Origin: JB111 sp049856175
GTDB taxonomy: Bacteria > Actinomycetota > Actinomycetes > Actinomycetales > Actinomycetaceae
Length of the DNA: 64,000 nt
Assembly: GCF_049856175.1 (NCBI RefSeq)
Contig: NZ_JBNDNA010000011.1
Span: forward strand, 62,001-126,000
Direction of reading: 5' to 3'
Each line of letters starts with the position of its first letter. Within the stretch, counting starts at the first letter, position 1. The notes beneath the pieces were generated by a model, which was not told where the DNA came from, did not search any database, and worked only from the letters and a program-made list of their open reading frames with translations. The position numbers and the translations under genes are program-made. Of the stretch, positions 9,139 through 16,714 are shown piece after piece.

Positions 9139-9454
9139 ACCGCTCACCTCCCCCGTCCTGTCACTGACCGCCGACGGATCCCTGTCCACCGACCGCGCCA
9201 CGCCTTGTCGCGAAGACCCCTGCGTCGGTCGATCTGGTGGCTACGTTACGGGCCACCACCGACATCGAATCCTTGGAATTGCAACGGTTGTGGACGGTCA
9301 TGCAGTGGGGGGACCTGTGGAGACGGCGACGAGAAGCTGGGCCTCATCCGGCACGGCCTGCCACGTATCTCCCGTGCGCCTCCGCCGTGCTCCCCCTAGC
9401 CTGGCTCCCACGCGATGTCGTCCGACGGCGGACGACCGACAGGTGGGCAGAGCG
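9139..9454. other. Divergent intergenic region with two promoters
   Basis: These 316 bases separate the HNH gene (minus) from the NAD(P)-binding protein gene (plus). Part of the region is lower in GC than its surroundings (around 9260-9300). It holds an inverted repeat at 9235-9258 around a minus-strand -10-like TAACGT, and a plus-strand -10-like TAGCCT at 9397-9402 about 53 bases upstream of ATG 9455. No open reading frame with convincing protein character was recognised between the two genes. Confidence 0.6.
9235..9258 (-). promoter_or_regulatory. Inverted repeat around the HNH gene promoter
   Basis: TGGTGGC (9235-9241) and GCCACCA (9252-9258) form a perfect seven-base inverted repeat with a ten-base spacer. 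The spacer contains ACGTTA (9243-9248), which reads TAACGT on the minus strand and fits a -10 box for the HNH gene. A factor bound here would cover the promoter. Such an element could travel with DUF222/HNH paralogues, but only one copy is in this window. Confidence 0.45.
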
Positions 9455-10207
9455 ATGCGGGTCGCGATCGTCGGCGGCGGGATCTCCGGGCGGGCCATCC
9501 AGCGCGCCGTGACCGACCGGGGCGGCGCGGCCGTCCAGCTCTCCAGGTCCACCGGCTACGACGTCATCTGCCACAACCCGCTCGAGCACCTCCGCGGCTA
9601 CGACGTCATCATCGAGGCAGCCAGCCGGTTCACGACGAGCGCGCGGGCGGCGACCGACTTCTTCACCCGTTCCACGACGGCGGTCGCGAGGGCGGCGAAC
9701 GCAGGCGGAGCGCGGCACGTCCTGCTCTCGATCGTCGGTTGCGAGCTGCCCGAGGTGCAGGGCTACGGCTACTTCGCCGGCAAGGCCGCGCAGGAGCGCA
9801 TGGCGGCCGAGGTCAGCGAGCACCTCGTCGTGGTCCGCTCGAGCCAGTGGTTCGAGTTCGCGGAGCAGAACCTGGGCCGTATGCGGCTCGGCCCCCTCGT
9901 CGCGGTGCCCACCATGCGCATCCGCCCGGTCGCGCTCGACGCCGTCGCCGACGTCCTGGCCGACTGCGCGCTCGCGCGACGTGCGGGCGACCGCCACGAC
10001 CTCGTCGGTCCCGAGGAGCTGACGCTGTGGGACATGACCCGGCGCGTGGCCGGGAACGCGGCCGGGGACGGGCGGCGTATCCGGCCCTTCCCGCTCCCGC
10101 TGCCCGGACGGATGGGTCGCGCCTTCCGCGACGGCACGCTCGGCCGCGCACCCGGCGCCGAGGTGGTCGGGCCGACGTTCGAGGAGTGGCTCGTCGCGCG
10201 GGGCTGA
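9455..10207 (+). CDS. NAD(P)-binding Rossmann-fold protein, atypical SDR/NmrA-like
   Basis: A protein of 250 aa starting MRVAIVGGGISGRAIQRAV, a Rossmann dinucleotide-binding motif at the extreme N-terminus. The pattern continues with YDVIIEAASRF, HVLLSIVGCELPEVQGYGYF-type beta strands and the segment GYFAGKAAQERMAAEV, in which Y-x3-K occupies the SDR catalytic position. It resembles atypical short-chain dehydrogenases of the NmrA/UbiE-neighbour type that act as NAD(P)H sensors or quinone-linked enzymes. The substrate is unknown. An AGGTGG Shine-Dalgarno lies about eleven bases before ATG 9455. A longer in-frame extension upstream crosses the HNH gene promoter and is rejected. It appears to be transcribed alone. 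Confidence 0.75.
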   Translation: MRVAIVGGGISGRAIQRAVTDRGGAAVQLSRSTGYDVICHNPLEHLRGYDVIIEAASRFTTSARAATDFFTRSTTAVARAANAGGARHVLLSIVGCELPEVQGYGYFAGKAAQERMAAEVSEHLVVVRSSQWFEFAEQNLGRMRLGPLVAVPTMRIRPVALDAVADVLADCALARRAGDRHDLVGPEELTLWDMTRRVAGNAAGDGRRIRPFPLPLPGRMGRAFRDGTLGRAPGAEVVGPTFEEWLVARG

Positions 10208-10214
10208 CGACAGG

Positions 10215-10235
10215 GGGGCGGCCCGGTGCCGCCCC
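10215..10235 (+). terminator. Hairpin terminator after the NAD(P)-binding protein gene
   Basis: GGGGCGGC (10215-10222) and GCCGCCCC (10228-10235) form a perfect eight-base stem with a five-base loop, eight bases after the stop codon. There is no U-tract, as is usual in high-GC Actinobacteria. Confidence 0.65.
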
Positions 10236-10241
10236 GCGCGT

Positions 10242-10295
10242 CGGTCGGGGGTCGAGCTGCCAGGGCCCCACCCGCCGGTCGGGGGTCGAGCTGCC
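10242..10295. repeat. 20-bp direct repeat (two copies, 34-bp period)
   Basis: CGGTCGGGGGTCGAGCTGCC occurs at 10242-10261 and again, base for base, at 10276-10295, separated by 14 bases. The second copy ends two bases before the last codon of the minus-strand shikimate-kinase-like gene. It sits in the convergent gap between two gene ends. It may be a small duplication or part of the termination region. Confidence 0.8.
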
Positions 10296-10297
10296 GG

Positions 10298-10915
10298 TCA
10301 GCCCGCCCGTACGACCTCGAGCACGGCGTCGCGCACCTCGTCCGGGTCCATCGCCGTCGTGTCGATCGTCGTGCTGGCGACGGCCTCGAGAGCTGCGTCC
10401 CGCTCGGCCGCCATGGTCGTCCACATCGCCCGCGGGTTCGGCAGCGCGACCGAGCCAAGGCCGGACAGACCGAGCCGGCGCATCGCGGTGCCCGGCGTCA
10501 GCCGGAGGTGGACGACCGGCACGCCCTCGGCGCGCAGCTCGGCCAGCCGGTCGGCGACCGCGCCGAGCGCACCCGAGCCCAGCCCGACGACGGCGGGCCT
10601 GGCGAGCGGGTCCGTCGCCAGCACCTCGGTCACCACAGCGGACTCGGCCGCCCGGTACTCGTCCTCGCCGAGGTCGACGACGAGCTCGTGCACCGGGGCA
10701 CCGAGCCGTTCGGCCACGAGCTCGTCGGTGTCGCGCACCTCGATCCCCAGCGCCTCGCCCACCGCGACGGCCGTGATCGAGACCCCGGCCCCGGGCACGC
10801 CTACGAGGACGATCGTGCCCGTGCCGCGTGGCGTCGCGGTCTCCGGCGCCCGGTCGCCGTCCGCGCCGGCGATCGGAGCGTCGCCGGTCGCGAACCCGCC
10901 CGCGTCCCCGGTCAC
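10298..10915 (-). CDS. Degenerate shikimate-kinase-like protein lacking the P-loop lysine
   Basis: A protein of 205 aa with a GTG start at 10915 overlapping the aroKB stop as GTGA, so it is co-translated with aroKB. After about 32 Gly/Ala-rich residues comes GTIVLVGVPGAGVSITAVAV, aligned with the AroK P-loop GLPGAGKSS of the neighbouring gene but with Val in place of the ATP-binding Lys. DTDELV (shikimate Asp) and an Arg in EYRAAE are kept, whereas the GGG motif reads GSG and the RPLL lid is replaced by LPNPRAMW. The fold looks conserved but kinase activity is doubtful. It could be a regulatory or structural paralogue, or an enzyme with a changed substrate. Confidence 0.8.
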   Translation of the reverse strand: MTGDAGGFATGDAPIAGADGDRAPETATPRGTGTIVLVGVPGAGVSITAVAVGEALGIEVRDTDELVAERLGAPVHELVVDLGEDEYRAAESAVVTEVLATDPLARPAVVGLGSGALGAVADRLAELRAEGVPVVHLRLTPGTAMRRLGLSGLGSVALPNPRAMWTTMAAERDAALEAVASTTIDTTAMDPDEVRDAVLEVVRAG

Positions 10916-12564
10916 GCGCTCACCGTGTCCCAGGCCGCCTCGAGCGCAACCTCGTCGGGCCCGTCCAGAATGACCGGATCGCCCTCGGCGCGCAGGGCGA
11001 CGAACCGCAGTCGGTCGCCGCGCACCTTCTTGTCGTTGCCCATCGCCGCACGGACCTCGCTCCACGGAAGCCCGCTCACGGTCACCGGGAGGCCGAGCGA
11101 GCTCAGCACCTCGCGGTGGCCCTCGGCGAGCCCCGGCCGCGCGAGACCCACCCGTTCGGCGAGCTCGGCGGCGACGACCATGCCGACGGCGACGGCGTCC
11201 CCGTGGCGCCACGCGTACCCGGAGGCGCGCTCGATGCCGTGCCCGGTGGTGTGCCCGTAGTTGAGGACCTCCCGCAGCCCGGCCTCGCGCAGGTCCTCCC
11301 CCACGACGTGCGCCTTCACGGCCACCGCGCGCTCGACCAGCTCGCGCAGTACGCGCGAGCCCGGGTCGAGCGCGGCCTCGGGGTGCGCACGCACGAGCCG
11401 CAGGACGTGTCGGTCGCCGAAGAAGCCGACCTTGACGACCTCGGCGAGCCCGGCGGCCAGGTCCGCCCGGGGCAGGGTGGCCAGCAGGTCGAGGTCGCAG
11501 ACGACGGCGAGCGGCGCATGGAACGAGCCGACAAGGTTCTTGCCGGCCGGCGTGTTGACACCCGTCTTGCCGCCGACGGCCGCATCGACCATCCCGAGCA
11601 GCGTCGTGGGCACATGGACGACGCCGACACCCCGCAGCCAGGTGGCCGCAACGAATCCGCCGACGTCGGTGGTGGCCCCGCCGCCGAGCGTGACGACGAC
11701 GTCCTGACGGCCGTAGCCGTGCTCGCCGAGCAGGTCGTGGCAGCGCCCGACGACCTCCCACGTCTTCGCGGCCTCGGCGTCGGGCAGGACGAAGGAGTGC
11801 GCGTCCCTGCCGCCGAAGCGAAGCGCGGCGGCGATCCGGCCGGCGCGCTCGGCCATCGCCTCGGGGTGGACGATGAGCACGCGGCGCGCCGTCTCGGGGA
11901 TCGCGCGGGCGACCTCGCCGGACAGGTCGTGCCCGATGGTCACGCGGTACGGGTGGGCGCCGGGCACCGTGAGCACGGTCGGCTCCGTCGCGAGCGTGGC
12001 GACCTCGGCGGCGACGTCGGTCAGCTCACGGCCGTCGGTGTCGACCGTCCAGGTGGCGACCTCGTCGTAGAGCGGGGCCCGCTGCTCGGCGAGCACGGTG
12101 AGCCGGCCGACCGGGTCGTCGGCGAGCAGCGGCCGGGTCGAGGCGGTCCCCACGCGCGCGTGCGCCTGCTCGGGCGAGACCGACAGGTGCACGACGCGTC
12201 GCGTCGCAAGGTCGGCGCGCGTGTCCGGGTCGAGGACGGCGCCACCGCCGAGCGTGAGGATGCCGGTCCCGTGCCCGAGGGCATCGATGATCACCTCGCG
12301 CTCGAGCTGCCGGAACGCGTCCTCGCCGGCCGCGGCGAAGACTTCCGACACGCTGCGGCCGGCCCGGCGCTCGACGAGGTCGTCGGTGTCCGCGACGGAC
12401 GTGCCCAGCATCCGCGCCAGGTGGCGGCCGACCGAGGACTTGCCCGCACCCGGCAGGCCGACGAGCACGAGGTCGGGGCCGCGGCCGGGGACCGGCACGC
12501 CGGCGATCCGAGTCCCGGTGATCGGCGTCCCGGCGATCGGCAGCGCCGTCCCTTCCCCGCTCAC
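10912..12564 (-). CDS. aroKB: Shikimate kinase / 3-dehydroquinate synthase fusion (AroK-AroB)
   Basis: A protein of 550 aa that joins two shikimate-pathway enzymes. Residues about 30-190 are AroK: P-loop GLPGAGKSSVGRHLA, DTDDLVERRAG, LGGGAVLD and STRPLLADD. Residues about 195-548 are AroB: VTLGGGATTDVGGFVA, PTTLLGMVDAAVGGKTGVN, the zinc-ligand region EVVKVGFFGD and NYGHTTGHGIE. AroB makes 3-dehydroquinate from DAHP (step 2) and AroK phosphorylates shikimate (step 5). AroK-AroB fusions are known in some Actinobacteria such as bifidobacteria. The GTG start at 12564 overlaps the aroC stop (GTGA). A leader of about 28 residues with IAG-TPI-TG repeats precedes the kinase domain. Confidence 0.96.
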   Translation of the reverse strand: MSGEGTALPIAGTPITGTRIAGVPVPGRGPDLVLVGLPGAGKSSVGRHLARMLGTSVADTDDLVERRAGRSVSEVFAAAGEDAFRQLEREVIIDALGHGTGILTLGGGAVLDPDTRADLATRRVVHLSVSPEQAHARVGTASTRPLLADDPVGRLTVLAEQRAPLYDEVATWTVDTDGRELTDVAAEVATLATEPTVLTVPGAHPYRVTIGHDLSGEVARAIPETARRVLIVHPEAMAERAGRIAAALRFGGRDAHSFVLPDAEAAKTWEVVGRCHDLLGEHGYGRQDVVVTLGGGATTDVGGFVAATWLRGVGVVHVPTTLLGMVDAAVGGKTGVNTPAGKNLVGSFHAPLAVVCDLDLLATLPRADLAAGLAEVVKVGFFGDRHVLRLVRAHPEAALDPGSRVLRELVERAVAVKAHVVGEDLREAGLREVLNYGHTTGHGIERASGYAWRHGDAVAVGMVVAAELAERVGLARPGLAEGHREVLSSLGLPVTVSGLPWSEVRAAMGNDKKVRGDRLRFVALRAEGDPVILDGPDEVALEAAWDTVSA

Positions 12565-13778
12565 CGCTGGTGCTCCGGGAACGAGGCGAGGTAGGCGGCC
12601 AGGTTGCGGGACGCCTCCGCGAGGGAGTCGCCGCCGGTCTTCTCCAGCAGGGCCTGCGCGAGCACGAGCGCGACCATCGCCTCCGCGACGACGGCGCCCG
12701 GCGCCACGTGGCAGGTGTCGGAGCGCTGGTGCAGGGCCGTCGCGTCCTCACCGGTGGAGACGTCGACGGTCGACAGCGCCCGCGGGACCGTCGAGATCGG
12801 CTTGAGCGCGGCGCGCACGCGCAGGACCTCGCCGTTGCTCATGCCGCCCTCGGTGCCGCCGGCGCGGTTCGTGGTCCGCGCGATGCGGCCGTCGTCGTCG
12901 TGGACGATCTCGTCGTGCGCCGCGGAGCCGCGGCGCCGGGCGGTGGCGAACCCGTCGCCGATCTCGACACCCTTGACGGCCTGGATGCCCATGACGGCGC
13001 CGGCCAGGCGGGAGTCGAGGCGGGCGTCGCCGGACACGAACGAGCCCAGGCCGGGCGGCAGACCGTAGGCGAGGACCTCGACGACCCCGCCCACGGTGTC
13101 GCCGTCCTTCTTGGTCGCGTCGACCTCGGCGACCATCTCCTCGTCGACCCCGGGGACGATGCACCTCAGCGGGGAGGCGTCGAGCGCGGCGACGTCGTCG
13201 GGCGAGGGCAGGGGGGCGTCGTCGGGCACCCGGACCGGGCCGACGGCGAGGGTGTGCGAGACGAGCCGCACGCCGGCGACCTGCTCGAGGATCGCGGCGG
13301 CCACGGTGCCGAGCGCCACTCGGGCGGCGGTCTCCCGCGCGGAGGCGCGCTCGAGGACGGGCCGGGCGTCGTCGAGCCCGTACTTGCGCATACCGGGGAG
13401 GTCCGCGTGCCCGGGGCGGGGACGGGTGAGGGGGCGGTTGCGGGCCACCTCCCGCTCGTCGCCGGTGCCGGCGTCGACGAGGAGGTCGGCGGGGTCCACG
13501 GGGTCGGCCGACATGACGGTCGACCACTTCGGCCACTCGGCGTTGCCGATCGTCATTGCGACCGGACCGCCCATCGTCACGCCGTGGCGGACGCCGCCGA
13601 GGAGGGTGACGACGTCGGTCTCGAACTTCATGCGCGCCCCGCGGCCGTAGCCGAGGCGGCGCCGGGCGAGCGCGGCGACGATCTCGTCGGAGGTGATCGA
13701 CAGGCCGGCGGGCACGCCCTGCAGCACGGCGACGAGCGCCTGGCCGTGGGACTCCCCGGCAGTGGTCCAGCTGAGCAT
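12561..13778 (-). CDS. aroC: Chorismate synthase
   Basis: A protein of 405 aa starting MLSWTTAGESHGQALVAVLQ. It converts EPSP to chorismate with reduced FMN, the last shikimate-pathway step. Family signatures GESHG, RRRLGYGRGARM, RPRPGHADLPGMRKYG, ARETAARVALG and NRAGGTEGGMSNGE are all intact. A longer in-frame reading to 13922 would cross the operator at 13897-13921 and is rejected. A GATGAT box seven bases before ATG 13778 fits leaderless transcription. It heads the minus-strand order aroC - aroKB - shikimate-kinase-like protein; aroE lies separately at 33.8 kb. Confidence 0.96.
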   Translation of the reverse strand: MLSWTTAGESHGQALVAVLQGVPAGLSITSDEIVAALARRRLGYGRGARMKFETDVVTLLGGVRHGVTMGGPVAMTIGNAEWPKWSTVMSADPVDPADLLVDAGTGDEREVARNRPLTRPRPGHADLPGMRKYGLDDARPVLERASARETAARVALGTVAAAILEQVAGVRLVSHTLAVGPVRVPDDAPLPSPDDVAALDASPLRCIVPGVDEEMVAEVDATKKDGDTVGGVVEVLAYGLPPGLGSFVSGDARLDSRLAGAVMGIQAVKGVEIGDGFATARRRGSAAHDEIVHDDDGRIARTTNRAGGTEGGMSNGEVLRVRAALKPISTVPRALSTVDVSTGEDATALHQRSDTCHVAPGAVVAEAMVALVLAQALLEKTGGDSLAEASRNLAAYLASFPEHQR

Positions 13779-13892
13779 GGGACCGATCATCCCATCTGCG
13801 GGTCCGGTCGCCGTCGCGTGCCCGAGGGCCGGAAGCCACGGGCGAGAAGTGATCGCCTCCGTGGTGTCACACCGGGGAAACATCACGGTCCT

Positions 13893-13921
13893 AGCCTGGA
13901 TGTTGATGGTATCAACATCCA
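13893..13921 (+). promoter_or_regulatory. -10 box and perfect palindrome (operator A of the island regulon)
   Basis: A -10-like TAGCCT (13893-13898) runs into an 11-base arm TGGATGTTGAT (13897-13907), a spacer GGT and the perfectly complementary arm ending at 13921. The core ATGTTGAT-N3-ATCAACAT is identical to the palindrome at 22007-22025, 8 kb away. The site covers the expected transcription start of the flavin reductase gene, so a bound regulator should repress it. A GAGGAG Shine-Dalgarno follows before ATG 13935. Confidence 0.8.
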
Positions 13922-13934
13922 CCGAGGAGCACCC

Positions 13935-14465
13935 ATGACCGTCACCCGACCGGCACGCACCATCGACGACGGCGTCGCCACGTCGTTCCGCACGGCCATG
14001 GCCGGACTCGCCGCCGGCGTCTGCGTCGTCACCAGCTGCGCCCCCGACGGGGCACCCGTCGGGACGACGGTGAGCACGGGCTTCAGCGTGAGCATGTCTC
14101 CGCCGCTCTTCGGTGTCTGCTTCGACACCGGCTCACGGACGCTGCCCACCGTGATCGCACGCGGCGCCTTCGTCGGCAACGTCCTTGCGGGCGAGGCCCA
14201 GGACGTCGCTCGTCGCTTCGCCTCCCGCGAGCCGGACAAGTTCCGCGGGATCGCCCACCGGTACACCGCCGACGGTCTGCCGTGGCTGATCAAGGACGCC
14301 GTCAGCGCGGTCGAGTGCGAGGTCGTCGGCGCGACCGAGATCGGGGACCACGTCCTGGTGCTGGGCGCCGTCTCAGGCGTGCACCGCGTCCGCGACGAGT
14401 CGGCGACCTCGCTCGCCTACGTGGACCGCCGGTTCTTCTCGCTGCCTCGGGGCACTACCGACTGA
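13935..14465 (+). CDS. Flavin reductase domain protein (RutF/HpaC-like)
   Basis: A protein of 176 aa. This family reduces FMN or FAD with NAD(P)H and supplies reduced flavin to a partner monooxygenase. The pattern FRTAMAGLAAGVCVVTS, GTTVSTGFSVSMSPPLFGVC and FVGNVLAGEAQDVARRFAS is typical of the flavin_reduct fold, ending in HVLVLGAVSGV. It starts at ATG 13935 behind GAGGAG. No two-component monooxygenase lies in the window, so its partner must be elsewhere or it feeds another flavoprotein. The shared operator links it to the operon at 21984-14575, with which it is convergent. Confidence 0.9.
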   Translation: MTVTRPARTIDDGVATSFRTAMAGLAAGVCVVTSCAPDGAPVGTTVSTGFSVSMSPPLFGVCFDTGSRTLPTVIARGAFVGNVLAGEAQDVARRFASREPDKFRGIAHRYTADGLPWLIKDAVSAVECEVVGATEIGDHVLVLGAVSGVHRVRDESATSLAYVDRRFFSLPRGTTD

Positions 14466-14508
14466 GCGGGGTCCGGCCGTTCGGGCGGACCACGTTCTCC
14501 GTGGATGA

Positions 14509-14551
14509 CGCGCAGCGAGGGGGGCCGGGCTCCGGTCCCCCTCGCTGTGCG
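14509..14551. terminator. Bidirectional terminator between convergent genes
   Basis: A stem of 15 base pairs, with one G-U pair, is formed by 14509-14523 and 14537-14551 around a GC-rich loop. The core arms are AGCGAGGGGG and CCCCCTCGCT. It sits between the 3' ends of the flavin reductase gene (plus) and the creatininase-family gene (minus) and can serve both. Confidence 0.8.
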
Positions 14552-14574
14552 CCGTCCACGTGTGCGCCCGGTCG

Positions 14575-15366
14575 CTACGTCACGGAGAAGGTCGATGCCT
14601 CGGTGATCGCCCGTGCGGCCTGGTCCACCGCGGCCCGGAACAGGGCGCGCCCGTCGTCGGCACCGGCCGTGGTCGGGTCGCCGACATGGCCGTCCGGCCC
14701 GAAGTCGTCGGACAGCCACCCGAAGCTCGCGGGCCTGCCGAAGCCGACGACCTCGAACCGGTCGAGCCGTTCCGGGACCCGCCTGACCGCACGATCCATG
14801 TGCACGAGCTCCGGCCGCAGGTGCAGCATCATCGACGTCTCGGTGTGGCCGCCGTGGATCCCCAGTCCGAGCTCGCTGGGATTGCCGTGCTCCCGCGCGA
14901 CCTCTCCACCGACGGAGGCCGGGACGAAGAAGGTCGCGAGCCCGAACCTCCGCCTCAGCTCGCGCAGCGCCACCTGCTCGAGCGCGGCGTTGCCGCCGTG
15001 GCCGTTGACGAGGAGCACCCGGGTGATCCCCGATCCGGCGAGCGAGCGCCCGATGTCGACGAGCGTCGACATGAGGGTCTCCCACGACAACCAGATCGTG
15101 CCGGGAGACCAGGCATGCTCGTCGGACTTGGTGTAGGCCAGTGCCGGGAGAAGGACGACGTCGGCCCGGCCGTCGGCGGCTACCGCGTCGGCGGCGTGGG
15201 TCGCGACCTCGGTGGCCGTGACGAGGTCCGTCGACAACGGGAGGTGCGGTCCGTGCTGCTCGATCGCGCCCGTCGGCAGGACCGCCACGGTGTTCTCGGG
15301 CAGGGCCGCGACGTCAGGGAACGTGAGGTCGGCCCAGCGGGCGGCCCTCGGCGTCGGCGCGGTCAC
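14575..15366 (-). CDS. Creatininase-family amidohydrolase
   Basis: A protein of 263 aa, family-typical length. These metalloenzymes hydrolyse cyclic or formyl amides (creatinine amidohydrolase, the FAPy hydrolase ArfB, MftE). The metal-binding signatures are intact: GAIEQHGPHLPLSTD (His and Asp ligands), LLVNGHGGNAA and GIHGGHTETSMML (His and Glu). The GTG at 15366 overlaps the stop of the upstream flavoprotein gene as GTGA. It is the last gene of the seven-gene operon. The context favours opening of a nitrogen ring or cleavage of a formamide; creatinine itself is one possibility only. Confidence 0.9.
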   Translation of the reverse strand: MTAPTPRAARWADLTFPDVAALPENTVAVLPTGAIEQHGPHLPLSTDLVTATEVATHAADAVAADGRADVVLLPALAYTKSDEHAWSPGTIWLSWETLMSTLVDIGRSLAGSGITRVLLVNGHGGNAALEQVALRELRRRFGLATFFVPASVGGEVAREHGNPSELGLGIHGGHTETSMMLHLRPELVHMDRAVRRVPERLDRFEVVGFGRPASFGWLSDDFGPDGHVGDPTTAGADDGRALFRAAVDQAARAITEASTFSVT

Positions 15367-16706
15367 CGCACACCGATCGTCGTGCGCGTGTCGGTGCGTG
15401 CCCGCTCCGGCACGAGCTTGCCGGGGTTGAGCAGCCCCAGCGGATCGGTCCGGGCGGCCGTGGCCGCGACGAGCTCGACGTTGCGGTCGACGTACCACTG
15501 GTGCGGCGAGTGGACGCCGAGTCCGGCGGCCTCCAGGAGCGGTATCCCGTCCAGGACCTGCTGCTCGTCCACGTAGTCACCCACCACCATGGCGAGCGGC
15601 TCGGCACCCATGAGCTCGAGGTGGAGCCGGGTCCCGGGGTAGACGGCGCGGACCCGGGCCGGGTCGTCCCAGAGCGCGCGCCCGCCGGTCTCCATGTGGA
15701 AGCATGCGGGCTCCCCCACCTCCCGCTGCCAGTAGTAGATCGGGTGGTTGTAGGACATCGACGAGAGCCGGTCCGTCTCGGCGTACTCGTCGTAGGTCGC
15801 CACGACCTGGCCCCCGCCGGCGGCGACCAGGTCGGCCACCTGATCGACGGTGGAGGACTCGGCGATGACGCGCAGGCTGTGCTGCGTGGCGTCGAGCGGC
15901 GTCGGCGCGGGGAGGGTGGCGACCAGGGCGGGCTCGTCGGCGGACGCCAGGCGCGGCAGCACCGGCAGCGTGAGGAGCGCGCGGTGCGCGGCCACGAGGC
16001 CGTCGTAGGTCGGGAACGACGCGTACACCGCCGACCAGTCGCGGGCGGGATCGGTGCGGACCGTGGCGCTCGTGACCACTCCCGTGACCCCGTACGCGTG
16101 GATGTACGGCGTGGTGTCGGCTCCGTGGACGGTGAACGTCCGGCCGCTGCCGTCCATCGGGGCGACGGTCAGCGAGACCACGAACCCGTCGGTCGTGGTG
16201 CCGTGCTCGATCGTCCCGGTGCCCGCGCTCCCGCCCGCGAGGAAGCCGCCGAGCGTCGAGCCCTTCGTCGAGGGGAACATCCAGATGTCCCGCCCCGCCG
16301 CCCGCCCGGTGGCGTCGACGGCCGTGAGCCGGGCTCCGGCACCCGCGGTCATCGTCCCGTCGCTGTCGACGGCGATCTCGTCGAGCGCACGGAGGTCGAG
16401 GCTCAGCCCGCCCGAGAACGGCGTGAGCTGGCCGTAGTTCCCGGTCCCGGCCCCGCGCGGCGTGACGGGGACGCCGGCCTCGTAGGCGAGCTGGAGGACG
16501 CGGGCGACCTCCTCGGGTGTCCGGGGGCGGACGACGGCGTCGGCGAGGTAGCGGCCCGCCGGCAGCTTCTCCTGCAGGATCGGCGACATCCGCGACCAGT
16601 CGGAGGAGACCTTGGTGACGAGGTCGAGATCGGTCGAGACCGCGTCCGGCCCGAGCTCGTCGGCGATGAGGGCGGCGAGCCTGCCCGCGGCGGTGGTCGT
16701 GCTCAT
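15363..16706 (-). CDS. FAD-binding oxidase/dehydrogenase (VAO/PCMH family, GlcD-like)
   Basis: A protein of 447 aa. The N-terminal PCMH FAD-binding domain shows VVRPRTPEEVARVLQLAYEA, VTPRGAGTGNYGQLTPFSGG and GGFLAGGSAGTG-type glycine-rich loops. The C-terminus ends PLGLLNPGKLVPE, the closing FAD motif of glycolate-oxidase-like enzymes. It probably oxidises a hydroxy acid, or an alcohol or amine intermediate, of the island's pathway. ATG 16706 lies eight bases after the lipoprotein gene stop. No iron-sulfur partner subunits are adjacent, unlike in a full glycolate oxidase operon. Confidence 0.88.
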   Translation of the reverse strand: MSTTTAAGRLAALIADELGPDAVSTDLDLVTKVSSDWSRMSPILQEKLPAGRYLADAVVRPRTPEEVARVLQLAYEAGVPVTPRGAGTGNYGQLTPFSGGLSLDLRALDEIAVDSDGTMTAGAGARLTAVDATGRAAGRDIWMFPSTKGSTLGGFLAGGSAGTGTIEHGTTTDGFVVSLTVAPMDGSGRTFTVHGADTTPYIHAYGVTGVVTSATVRTDPARDWSAVYASFPTYDGLVAAHRALLTLPVLPRLASADEPALVATLPAPTPLDATQHSLRVIAESSTVDQVADLVAAGGGQVVATYDEYAETDRLSSMSYNHPIYYWQREVGEPACFHMETGGRALWDDPARVRAVYPGTRLHLELMGAEPLAMVVGDYVDEQQVLDGIPLLEAAGLGVHSPHQWYVDRNVELVAATAARTDPLGLLNPGKLVPERARTDTRTTIGVR

Positions 16707-16714
16707 CGTGGCTC

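Noticed and set aside
13779..13922. N-terminal extension of aroC by 48 codons
   Set aside because: It would run through the divergent operator at 13897-13921, and chorismate synthase begins at the ATG at 13778.
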